Shown here piece after piece: positions 1-5,843 of a stretch of 6,614 nucleotides of DNA. The stretch spans positions 1-6,614 of the forward strand of contig JAGHAD010000155.1 of NCBI GenBank assembly GCA_021161685.1. The letters run 5' to 3'. The stretch comes from Thermoplasmata archaeon (GTDB taxonomy: Archaea; Thermoplasmatota; E2; DHVEG-1; B18-G2). The notes below the pieces were generated by a model. The model saw only the letters and a list, made by a program, of their open reading frames with translations. It searched no databases and had not been told where the DNA came from. The position numbers were made by a program, and so were the translations under genes. Numbering within the stretch: position 1 is the first letter of the stretch; each line of letters begins with the position of its first letter.

Positions 1-576
1 AATATAAACAGAGTAACCGTTGTAACAAAAGCAAACGTGATAAAGACAACCGATGGAAAATTTTTAGAAATTGCTGAGAGAGTGGCAAAGGACTATCCTG
101 AGGTAGAGTGGGATAGTTGGTTCATAGACATTATGACTGCAAAACTCCTAGATCCAGCCAGAAGGAAGGACTTCAGGGTCATTGTTCTTCCAAACCTATA
201 TGGAGATATTCTAACAGATGAGGCGGCGCAGTTGCAGGGCGGTGTAGGCACAGCCGGAAGCGCAAACATTGGAAAGAGATATGCTATGTTTGAAGCGATT
301 CATGGAACTGCATTGAGAAGGGTTAAGGAAGGAAGAGCAAAGTACGCCGATCCAACAAGCATAATAAAGGCTGCTGCAATGCTTCTAGATCACATCGGCT
401 ACAAAGAAAAGGCAAGACGCCTTGATATGGCTCTGGATATTTGCACTCAGTATGAGAGAAAAGTCGTTGTTACGGGAAGAAGCGATGGAGCAACAACAGC
501 TGAGATGGCAGACTATATAATAAAGACATTGAAAGATAAAGACCTTGAAAAGAAGTGGATGAATTACCAGAATTAA
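1..576 (+). CDS. Isocitrate/isopropylmalate dehydrogenase family enzyme, C-terminal part (likely isocitrate dehydrogenase)
   Basis: The reading frame is open from base 1, so the N-terminal half lies outside the window; 191 residues remain. The family oxidatively decarboxylates a 2-hydroxy acid (isocitrate to 2-oxoglutarate, or 3-isopropylmalate in leucine synthesis) with NAD(P)+ and Mg2+ or Mn2+ in the cytosol. Numbering from base 1, K15 (VIKTT) fits the catalytic lysine, and the metal-binding aspartates are D43 (IDIMT) and D69/D73 in NLYGDILTDEA. The nucleotide loop HGTA starts at H101. The segment GGVGTAGSANIG resembles isocitrate dehydrogenases more than the GSLG..PSAS form of isopropylmalate dehydrogenases, so isocitrate is favoured. 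The discriminating substrate-binding residues are upstream of the window, so homoisocitrate or isopropylmalate activity is not excluded. R106-R107 lie where NADP enzymes carry basic residues and NAD enzymes an Asp, which suggests NADP. It ends with TAA and is followed by non-coding DNA. Family assignment is firm; substrate and cofactor are inference. Confidence 0.93.
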   Translation, partial: NINRVTVVTKANVIKTTDGKFLEIAERVAKDYPEVEWDSWFIDIMTAKLLDPARRKDFRVIVLPNLYGDILTDEAAQLQGGVGTAGSANIGKRYAMFEAIHGTALRRVKEGRAKYADPTSIIKAAAMLLDHIGYKEKARRLDMALDICTQYERKVVVTGRSDGATTAEMADYIIKTLKDKDLEKKWMNYQN

Positions 577-663
577 ATGGTGAAATATAACGGAGCTGAT
601 ATTCCATGAAAACAACTTAAAAATTTGGAGAGGTTTTGCCAAACAAGCCCTCAAACATTCATC

Positions 664-694
664 TATTTTTCTGCTTTCATCTACATCGCTTTTC
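664..694 (+). terminator. T-rich tract, possible intrinsic archaeal terminator
   Basis: About 90 bp after the dehydrogenase stop the + strand becomes pyrimidine-rich, with a T5 run at 666-670 and shorter T3/T4 runs through 694. Archaeal RNA polymerase often terminates at oligo-T stretches on the non-template strand without needing a strong hairpin. No clear stem precedes the tract. The position between two same-strand genes fits a terminator, but the evidence is compositional only. Confidence 0.3.
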
Positions 695-769
695 TACTGT
701 AGAGGCAAATTAGGGGACCTTTCCTTTCAATGCTTCAAAAGAAGGTTGAAAATCGAACACTGCATTTGT

Positions 770-792
770 TACCTTTTACAATTTGTAAGGTA
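770..792. repeat. Interrupted inverted repeat with 13-bp perfect dyad TTACAATTTGTAA
   Basis: The core TTACAATTTGTAA (776-788) is perfectly symmetric about its central base. It is flanked by TACC (770-773) and GGTA (789-792), which also pair, with an unpaired TT on the left side. It lies about 65-90 bp before the GTG of the transglutaminase-like gene and just upstream of the AT-rich promoter-like sequence. That is a sensible place for a dimeric transcription factor. As RNA it would make only a weak AT-rich hairpin. Operator function is inference. Confidence 0.35.
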
Positions 793-817
793 GAATTTCT
801 TGACAGTCTTGCTCAGC

Positions 818-845
818 CATATAAGAAAATTTTAATTATGGAGAG
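818..845 (+). promoter_or_regulatory. TATA-like sequences and GGAGAG ribosome-binding site before the transglutaminase-like gene
   Basis: Two TATA-like cores are present: CATATAAG (818-825) and the AT-rich run TTTTAATTA (about 829-838). With the usual 25-27 bp from box centre to transcript start, the first would start RNA near 848 and the second near the GTG itself at 858, giving a very short or no leader. A GGAGAG at 840-845, 12 bases before the GTG, could serve as a Shine-Dalgarno site only if transcription began further upstream. The two readings are mutually exclusive and the sequence does not decide between them. Confidence 0.35.
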
Positions 846-857
846 AAATTTTTACTT

Positions 858-1838
858 GTGGAGAAAAATTCAGAAGATCTCGATGAGGTGGTATCTAAGA
901 AGCTTAAATTCATTATATTCAAGGGATTTGTAGCTCTAGGGATCGTTCTATTGAGGAATTTCGGAGAATTCAGGAAAATGAAGAGAGAAAAGAAGGTAAG
1001 GTATGTGAGGCCTCCAAGAAGGTATGAGATACCCGAATATAGGGAGGGGATGGAATACTGCAAGTCGGATGAAAAATACCTGAGGCCAACCCCGTTCTGT
1101 AACTACAGGGTACCTGAAATCATTGCTATGGCGCACAAGTTGGGAGCATATAAGAAATCTGACTACGAGTATGCCAAATCTGTTTTTGAATTTGTAAAGA
1201 GAAATGTTATTTTGGAATTTCTCCCAATGGATGATGTCGCCGATACCCTGAAGAGAGGTACGGGAACGTGCTTACATAAGATATCACTATTCATAGCCCT
1301 TTGCAGGACTGCGGGAATAAAGGCGAGATACAAGTTATATGCTCCCATTCTCACTGAAGCTTGGTATGAGCATCTCGTTGGAGTGGATCCTCTGGCACAG
1401 CAGTGGTATAATGCAATGGGCTATTTTCTGTTGCATGGAGAAGGAGAAGTTTACATAGATGGTAAATGGATCGTTGCAGATGTTGGACCAACTCCTGAGA
1501 GGCAAGCTGCTCAAGGAATTCCAATAACAAAGTTTGGTGAGGACTCGATCGGAACTTGGTTCTATGCTGTACCGGGAACAATAATGAGGGTGGAGTCAAT
1601 TACAAAGTTAAGCAAAGGGTTGTTTGGGAAACTGATGAAACTTGGAATGGAAAAGATTGCAGCAGTACCCCTGGCTAGGGTAAATGCAAGTATCTTACAG
1701 CAAATAGAAAAAGGGAGGAAAATTCTAGAGGAAATGGGAGAAGAGGAGTATGACAGGAAAGCAAGGGAAAGATATAAACCTATTATGCTCAAAACGGAAC
1801 TTTTTGAGAGAAAGCCGGGACTCAAGTTTAGGGAGTGA
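858..1838 (+). CDS. Transglutaminase-like (cysteine protease fold) protein
   Basis: A 326-residue protein with the transglutaminase-like core. C138 is in GTGTCLHKISLFIALCRTAG, the usual GxC helix. H193 lies in HGEGEVYIDGKW, and D208 follows four residues after that Trp (WIVAD), completing a Cys-His-Asp triad. The lead-in YLRPTPF (74-80) and the helix SDYEYAKSVFEFVKRNV (101-117) match the family's N-terminal section. Bacterial and archaeal members act as proteases, amidases or cross-linkers; the substrate here is unknown. There is no signal peptide. Residues 18-32 are moderately hydrophobic but broken by K22 and surrounded by lysines, so the protein is probably cytosolic or only peripherally membrane-bound. 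The C-terminal 80 residues are charged and helical. The GTG at 858 is the first start after an in-frame stop at 822-824. ATG 978 (residue 41), preceded by GGAG, is an alternative that removes the hydrophobic stretch. Its last 11 bases overlap the 3' end of the convergent permease gene. Confidence 0.85.
   Translation: MEKNSEDLDEVVSKKLKFIIFKGFVALGIVLLRNFGEFRKMKREKKVRYVRPPRRYEIPEYREGMEYCKSDEKYLRPTPFCNYRVPEIIAMAHKLGAYKKSDYEYAKSVFEFVKRNVILEFLPMDDVADTLKRGTGTCLHKISLFIALCRTAGIKARYKLYAPILTEAWYEHLVGVDPLAQQWYNAMGYFLLHGEGEVYIDGKWIVADVGPTPERQAAQGIPITKFGEDSIGTWFYAVPGTIMRVESITKLSKGLFGKLMKLGMEKIAAVPLARVNASILQQIEKGRKILEEMGEEEYDRKARERYKPIMLKTELFERKPGLKFRE
1788..1808. repeat. 7-bp perfect inverted repeat at the convergent gene ends
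   Basis: CTCAAAA (1788-1794) and TTTTGAG (1802-1808) pair perfectly around a 7-base loop. The repeat lies inside the last codons of the transglutaminase-like gene, 20-40 bp past the stop of the convergent permease gene. On the - strand it would form a hairpin in the permease transcript's 3' end, which is where a terminator or RNA-stabilising stem is needed, since there is no intergenic space. The stem is AT-rich and no long T run follows it on the - strand, so terminator function is weakly supported. Confidence 0.3.
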
Positions 1839-2601
1839 GGATTCTGGTCAAGATCATGGCTATACCTAAAGCAATAAAGATAATTGAAATTGCTTTTACC
1901 AAAATTCTCTCGCTAGATACGTTGGCAAACCTTGCAGAAAAAGTTCCACTTATGGAAGCACCAAGCCCCACAAAAATACCCCCTATCACGCTTACATTTC
2001 CATATATAGCATGCCCTACAGCTCCAGAAATGGCTGTAAACACCATTGCGAGAGCAGATGTGCCAACCGCCCTACGGAGAGGCAAGCCAATTACAAGGTA
2101 GGAAACTACCAAGAACCATATTCCCCCAGTTGCCCCCACCATACCAGCGATTATACCTATGATGAATCCCATTGGTAAAGAAATGTACTTTGAAATTTTT
2201 ATTCTGTTTCCTAAGATTTTTTTAAAGCCCCCTATTATGTCTTCCCTGCTGATCCCTCTTTTCCACATTATAAGACCCATGAGAATGAGAATTATTCCAA
2301 AGAGACTTCCCAGACCTGCTTCAGGTAATTTCGTTGACGATAGAGCCCCAACCTGTGCCCCAATGATAGAACCCATCGCGAGAAAAATGGCTATCTTTGG
2401 ATCCAAATTGTTATGCCTGAAGTACATGAATGAGACGGTCGCAGATACAATGGCATTTGCCATCAGGCTTGTTCCTATGGATTTATGAACGGGAAAATTT
2501 ACAAATAGAGTTAACAGAGAAACTACAACCATTACGCCACTTGCCCCAATTAATCCAACCAAAACACCAGCAACCAGTCCTATCATCACCATTATTGCCA
2601 A
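1828..2601 (-). CDS. TauE/SafE family membrane permease (putative sulfite/organosulfonate exporter type)
   Basis: 257 residues, almost all hydrophobic, with seven to nine predicted membrane helices, the usual length for the family. The two-fold repeat typical of TauE/SafE proteins is visible. Half one has GLVAGVLVGLIGASG (8-22) followed by HKSIGTS (39-45); half two has GFIIGIIAGMVGATGG (145-160) followed by RRAVGTS (176-182). The charged loop 113-138 joins the halves. Family members move sulfite, sulfoacetate, taurine-derived or other small anions across the cytoplasmic membrane; the substrate here cannot be read from sequence. The start is uncertain. The annotated TTG (2601) is the first in-frame start codon, but the frame stays open upstream and reads IDALSLA, which looks like genuine permease N-terminus, while ATG 2592 is also possible. 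A good GGTGAG (2625-2620) points to an ATG in another frame. It lies 45 bp downstream of the giant membrane protein on the same strand, so co-transcription is likely. Its 3' end overlaps the convergent transglutaminase-like gene by 11 bp. Confidence 0.88.
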   Translation of the reverse strand: MAIMVMIGLVAGVLVGLIGASGVMVVVSLLTLFVNFPVHKSIGTSLMANAIVSATVSFMYFRHNNLDPKIAIFLAMGSIIGAQVGALSSTKLPEAGLGSLFGIILILMGLIMWKRGISREDIIGGFKKILGNRIKISKYISLPMGFIIGIIAGMVGATGGIWFLVVSYLVIGLPLRRAVGTSALAMVFTAISGAVGHAIYGNVSVIGGIFVGLGASISGTFSARFANVSSERILVKAISIIFIALGIAMILTRILTP

Positions 2602-2619
2602 ACTAAGTGCATCGATGTT

Positions 2620-2626
2620 CTCACCT
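2620..2626 (-). promoter_or_regulatory. Shine-Dalgarno site AGGTGAG upstream of the TauE-type permease
   Basis: On the - strand AGGTGAG matches the archaeal anti-Shine-Dalgarno very well. Seven bases after it comes ATG (2612-2610), the ideal distance. That ATG opens a frame of only six codons (MHLVWQ) ending in TAA at 2594-2592, whose last A begins the in-frame ATG (2592) of the permease. The site is therefore either meant for the permease with a one-base shift in between, or drives a mini-cistron coupled to the permease by a TAATG overlap. Confidence 0.55.
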
Positions 2627-2646
2627 TCTCTTCTTAAGCAAACCCT

Positions 2647-5600
2647 TCATTTGAGTTTTTTGAAAAGAAAAATGGCACAAGAAGCAAGTAAGGTTAGGTA
2701 GAAACCTGTGCCGAGTCCCCACTTACAATGCAATTTTTCAACTTCACCGGTAGGCAAGCTAATTTCAATACAACCCTCTCCAAAAAGTGAGCCAACGCTA
2801 ACTTTTGAAACATGATACATAGTGAATAGGAACACTATCATAGAAATTACTATCAAAATAAGGGATCCAAACAAAAGATATGAGAAAGTCTTTCCCCTTC
2901 TCAGCGCAGATCCAAGGAGGAGCATCGAGCAAGATGCTATGATGAGGATTGAAGTAAGAGAAAGGACTTGTGTAAAAATTGGAGAAACTCGATTAATCTC
3001 ACCAGAAAAGAAATCTCCATGGGATATAAATGTTAGCATGTTTGGAGGCAGAACTATAACGCTGGTAATCGTTTTAGCTTCTCCATCACCTCCTACTAAA
3101 ACCCACCAAGGAGATATCAAAGATATTATCAATAAAAAGATAATCAGCGCGCCTATCCAAAAATTATCTCTTTTCCAGAGGAAGAAAAAGAGGGAAGCAA
3201 CTAGGCATGTGAAGCTAAGAAGGGCAAGGGTATCATGAAATCCGGATGGATTTTCCGTAACGATGGTAAGCTCTTTATCCTTCTCAACATCTATCATGGT
3301 TCTTGCTATTGTCTTTCCTTTAACCACATCGATCTTATAGCATCCAGGTGGCACGACCATAGATGCTTTTCCTGCTCTCACCTTCCTTTCCAGCACCTTA
3401 CCATCTCTGTAAAGGAAAACCTTGCCATCGTCTAGAGCTAGTGCGCGACTGTTTAGCAAGTTTAGTTTAATGGTGTAATTTGCAGGGAATGTAATTTCCA
3501 TATCCGTGTCGTTGCTCAATTTAAAAGACTTCTCCATCGTAAACGATTTATAGCATATCCTTAAAGTGTAGTTAGCTGGATATAGGTTATTAAAGACGTA
3601 TTCTTTCTTCTCTTTCTCAGGGGTTAAAACTTCTTTAAACTCCATTTCTTCACTGGTAAGTACTGGATAGAGATCGACCGCTGGCTCTAATCCCCAAGCA
3701 TCTTTTATTTTTAATCTGAAGGTGTACAGGCTTATACTTTCCTCGAGCTTGGCTGGAAACAACGATTCTTTAAAGCCCAATCTGAGTTCTTCTTTTCTTA
3801 TGACAAAGCCCTTGTAAATCATTATGAGCTGGTATATATACCCAGAAGGAACTTTAAGAAGCACATTCCCATTGCGATCGCTCCTCGCGTTGGATATCGT
3901 TATGCCATCGCAGAGAAGCTTGCATTCTACTCCTTCTACACCACTGTGATGCTGGTCATCGATGTGCAAGTACACCTTTGCTTCCGGCTTGCAAAATATA
4001 TGAACTTTTTTATTTTGTGATTTCAGATCGATCAACTTGAAGCCAACGAACTCTCTTCCTCCATGTCGCGCATTCTCCCTATATACCTTTATCAAATATC
4101 TTCCTTCTTCAAGACCGGGAAATGTTATCTTTTTATAGATAGAAAAATTCTTCCAGTCAAACATTGCTATGACAGATTTTATCCTCCTAAAGAAAGAGTG
4201 ATTTTTGAAATCTACCTCAGTTTTACCTATAGGAAGCCTGCTCATGGAGCCAGAGGAGACGAATTTTTCTCCTCTGTAGATCTCGGCATAGATATAGGAG
4301 AATTTTTTGCCAGTAAGAGCAGAAAGAAAAGTACCAAAGGGAAATGAAGGGGCAAAATGTACGTAGGCAGTTATGGAAAACCTTTCTTTGTTCTCTCCCT
4401 TTTGGCTTTCATTTACGGTTATTTGTCTGTAATGCTTCATATCCCGATAAATGACCGATTCTCTATCAACTGCCTCAAAGCCTTCTTTCTCGAAGCTCAC
4501 AAATTCTGCATCAAATGAAATGTTTGTTCCCTTTTCAAGCGTGAGATCATGCTCTTTCCCATTATAGGCATTCCGAACCGCGTACACGTTTCCACAGTCT
4601 GCTTCCAAACCCGGCAATTTAACAACCTGCTTTACCGCTACTTTGATTTGTATGCCGTCAGTTTCCTTTGAAATTCCTTTGTTTGATGCAAAGATAACGG
4701 CATGTGTTTTCCCGGTTGATGGATCATCCACACAGAACCATGCCCTCTCCCCAAGATCTTCATCATCTTCTGTTGATAGGATCCACTCGGAATTCTCGGA
4801 GGATGGATTTGTAGGTATAGAATACTCTTTTATTATACCGTGCCTGCTGTAAAAGTGCAAGTATGGCAGGATATTTCCCACGTTCATTTTATCAATGGTT
4901 GCGCTCCTGCTTCTAAATGTTGTAAGAGTTGCGTACGTTCCCTCTATCTCGTTATTTCCTCCAACGGTGATGTCCTTAAGTATCCTATGATTTGCGTGGA
5001 TAAAGATTCTCTTGCATGCGGTTGGACAGTAATAGTATGTGTAGACATTGTCCGTCTCTATATCTTCATGTGGCGAAATGCACTCTATTCTAACCCTAAC
5101 CATGAGATTTCCGTCTACCAAAATGCTCTTTCTGACTTTTTTGGACAAAGATGTTCCCATAAATTCTCTTTTGCCAGAGGTTGAATAGAACATTGCAAAT
5201 GATGCAAATTGATCTGCATTTACCGTTTCAAATTTTGTTGAATTTGGCTTCATTTTTACAATTGTTTGGGATGCTCCCTCTCCGAGTATTTCTCCTTCTT
5301 GACATATTCCATAGATAATGTAACCATCTTCTCTTATCATGTAATAATCGACGTCTATCTTTTGTCCTGGAATGGGTTCGTAGAAGTAATGACAATCCTC
5401 GACATCGACGTGATCTATGTACTTTGGAGGTGTAACTTCTGTATCACTATAAGTGACAAAATACCTTTCCTTTCCATCTGCATACGATGGAATCAGAAAA
5501 ACAAGATTACAAGAACTGATGTGGGTTCTATCGATGTGCCCCAAGTTATAAATTTGGGATTCTAGCTCTCTTACGTTTCCTTCGCTATCTTTGCAGAGGA

Positions 5601-5799
5601 GCTTTACAGAATGTATCGTCTCATTCACTGCCCAACAAGGTCTTCGAAAAGTCACGTGTACATCTACGGGCTGGAGTCTCATTCTGGAAGTATCTATGTC
5701 TATCTTTATTTCTTGTTCATAATGGTTTTTTGCATGAGTGAATATTGTCAATGGACATGAAAGAAGAACTAGCGTGAAGATCAAGATGACATTACGCAT
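2647..5799 (-). CDS. Giant surface-anchored protein: signal peptide, large beta-rich ectodomain, three Ig-like modules, five C-terminal membrane helices
   Basis: About 1050 residues; I do not recognise the family. Numbering is from ATG 5799. Residues 2-22 form a signal peptide, probably cut near THA/KN (residue 23). Residues 30-600 are strand-rich with many Cys and Asp; the stretch around 280-440, including GERAWFCVDDPSTGKTHAVI, looks like a compact globular domain. Residues about 603-850 hold three tandem modules of about 80 residues (603-685, 687-770, 771-847) of the carboxypeptidase-regulatory/Ig-like type, each with a ...P(S/A/P)(G/N)xY turn. Helices follow at about 855-874, 880-900, 941-963, 972-994 and 1029-1046. 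Basic residues (WKRDN, RRGK, KKLK) fall on the inside, placing the ectodomain outside. Nine N-x-S/T sequons and 15 ectodomain cysteines suit an extracellular glycoprotein. A role in surface binding or envelope structure is inference; no catalytic motif is visible. The frame extends to a TTG at 5826, but that codon lies in the TATA-like box. The gene sits between an MFS carrier and a TauE permease on the same strand. Confidence 0.85.
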   Translation of the reverse strand: MRNVILIFTLVLLSCPLTIFTHAKNHYEQEIKIDIDTSRMRLQPVDVHVTFRRPCWAVNETIHSVKLLCKDSEGNVRELESQIYNLGHIDRTHISSCNLVFLIPSYADGKERYFVTYSDTEVTPPKYIDHVDVEDCHYFYEPIPGQKIDVDYYMIREDGYIIYGICQEGEILGEGASQTIVKMKPNSTKFETVNADQFASFAMFYSTSGKREFMGTSLSKKVRKSILVDGNLMVRVRIECISPHEDIETDNVYTYYYCPTACKRIFIHANHRILKDITVGGNNEIEGTYATLTTFRSRSATIDKMNVGNILPYLHFYSRHGIIKEYSIPTNPSSENSEWILSTEDDEDLGERAWFCVDDPSTGKTHAVIFASNKGISKETDGIQIKVAVKQVVKLPGLEADCGNVYAVRNAYNGKEHDLTLEKGTNISFDAEFVSFEKEGFEAVDRESVIYRDMKHYRQITVNESQKGENKERFSITAYVHFAPSFPFGTFLSALTGKKFSYIYAEIYRGEKFVSSGSMSRLPIGKTEVDFKNHSFFRRIKSVIAMFDWKNFSIYKKITFPGLEEGRYLIKVYRENARHGGREFVGFKLIDLKSQNKKVHIFCKPEAKVYLHIDDQHHSGVEGVECKLLCDGITISNARSDRNGNVLLKVPSGYIYQLIMIYKGFVIRKEELRLGFKESLFPAKLEESISLYTFRLKIKDAWGLEPAVDLYPVLTSEEMEFKEVLTPEKEKKEYVFNNLYPANYTLRICYKSFTMEKSFKLSNDTDMEITFPANYTIKLNLLNSRALALDDGKVFLYRDGKVLERKVRAGKASMVVPPGCYKIDVVKGKTIARTMIDVEKDKELTIVTENPSGFHDTLALLSFTCLVASLFFFLWKRDNFWIGALIIFLLIISLISPWWVLVGGDGEAKTITSVIVLPPNMLTFISHGDFFSGEINRVSPIFTQVLSLTSILIIASCSMLLLGSALRRGKTFSYLLFGSLILIVISMIVFLFTMYHVSKVSVGSLFGEGCIEISLPTGEVEKLHCKWGLGTGFYLTLLASCAIFLFKKLK

Positions 5800-5824
5800 T
5801 TCGGTGTATATTAATGGAGAGGAC

Positions 5825-5840
5825 AATATAAATTTTATCT
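5825..5840 (-). promoter_or_regulatory. TATA-like promoter for the giant surface protein, near-leaderless
   Basis: On the - strand the sequence AGATAAAATTTATATT contains a TTTATAT core (5832-5826) preceded by an A-rich stretch that could serve as the TFB element. The core centre is 30 bp from the ATG at 5799, so transcription would start about 3-4 bases before the ATG. There is no Shine-Dalgarno-like sequence before that ATG, as expected for a leaderless archaeal message. The box sits in the 44-bp gap after the MFS gene, so the surface protein may have its own transcript even if read-through also occurs. Confidence 0.5.
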
Positions 5841-5843
5841 GAT

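Larger units (their letters stand above)
577..857. other. Intergenic region between the dehydrogenase and transglutaminase-like genes
   Basis: No convincing gene was found in these 281 bp. Open frames here are very short or run out of frame into the next gene, and no tRNA-like GTTCGANNC element was seen. The left part, after the dehydrogenase stop, is mixed. The middle part (about 657-694) is pyrimidine-rich with T runs on the + strand. The right part holds a dyad (770-792) and AT-rich promoter-like sequence (818-838). The gap therefore probably carries the 3' end of one transcript and the control region of the next. Confidence 0.6.

Noticed and set aside
577..609. Ten-codon ATG frame immediately after the dehydrogenase TAA
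   Set aside because: Too short, with no ribosome-binding site and no sequence character; most likely chance.
385..654. 89-codon - strand open frame opposite the dehydrogenase end
   Set aside because: It overlaps a confidently identified conserved enzyme on the other strand and has no recognisable motif.
577..857. Possible tRNA, C/D-box RNA or CRISPR repeat in the largest gap
   Set aside because: No GTTCGANNC T-loop, no paired RUGAUGA/CUGA boxes and no regularly spaced repeats were found.
730..933. 67-codon + strand open frame with an ATG before the transglutaminase-like gene
   Set aside because: It overlaps the transglutaminase-like gene in another frame, has no ribosome-binding site or recognisable motif, and crosses the promoter-like region.
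4063..5565. Several 69-114 codon + strand open frames opposite the giant protein
   Set aside because: They lie antisense to a long, clearly coding frame with a signal peptide and membrane helices; their products show no domains and low-complexity Ser/Cys/Ile-rich composition typical of shadow frames.
5728..5799. Lipobox-like LLSC in the signal peptide of the giant protein
   Set aside because: The -2 residue is Leu, the hydrophobic run continues past the Cys, and the protein already has five C-terminal membrane helices, so lipid anchoring is not needed.
5800..5826. TTG at 5826 as start of the giant protein, adding nine residues (MSSPLIYTE)
   Set aside because: The codon overlaps the TATA-like box, and ATG 5799 is followed directly by the signal peptide. 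A TTG start without a Shine-Dalgarno site is unlikely.
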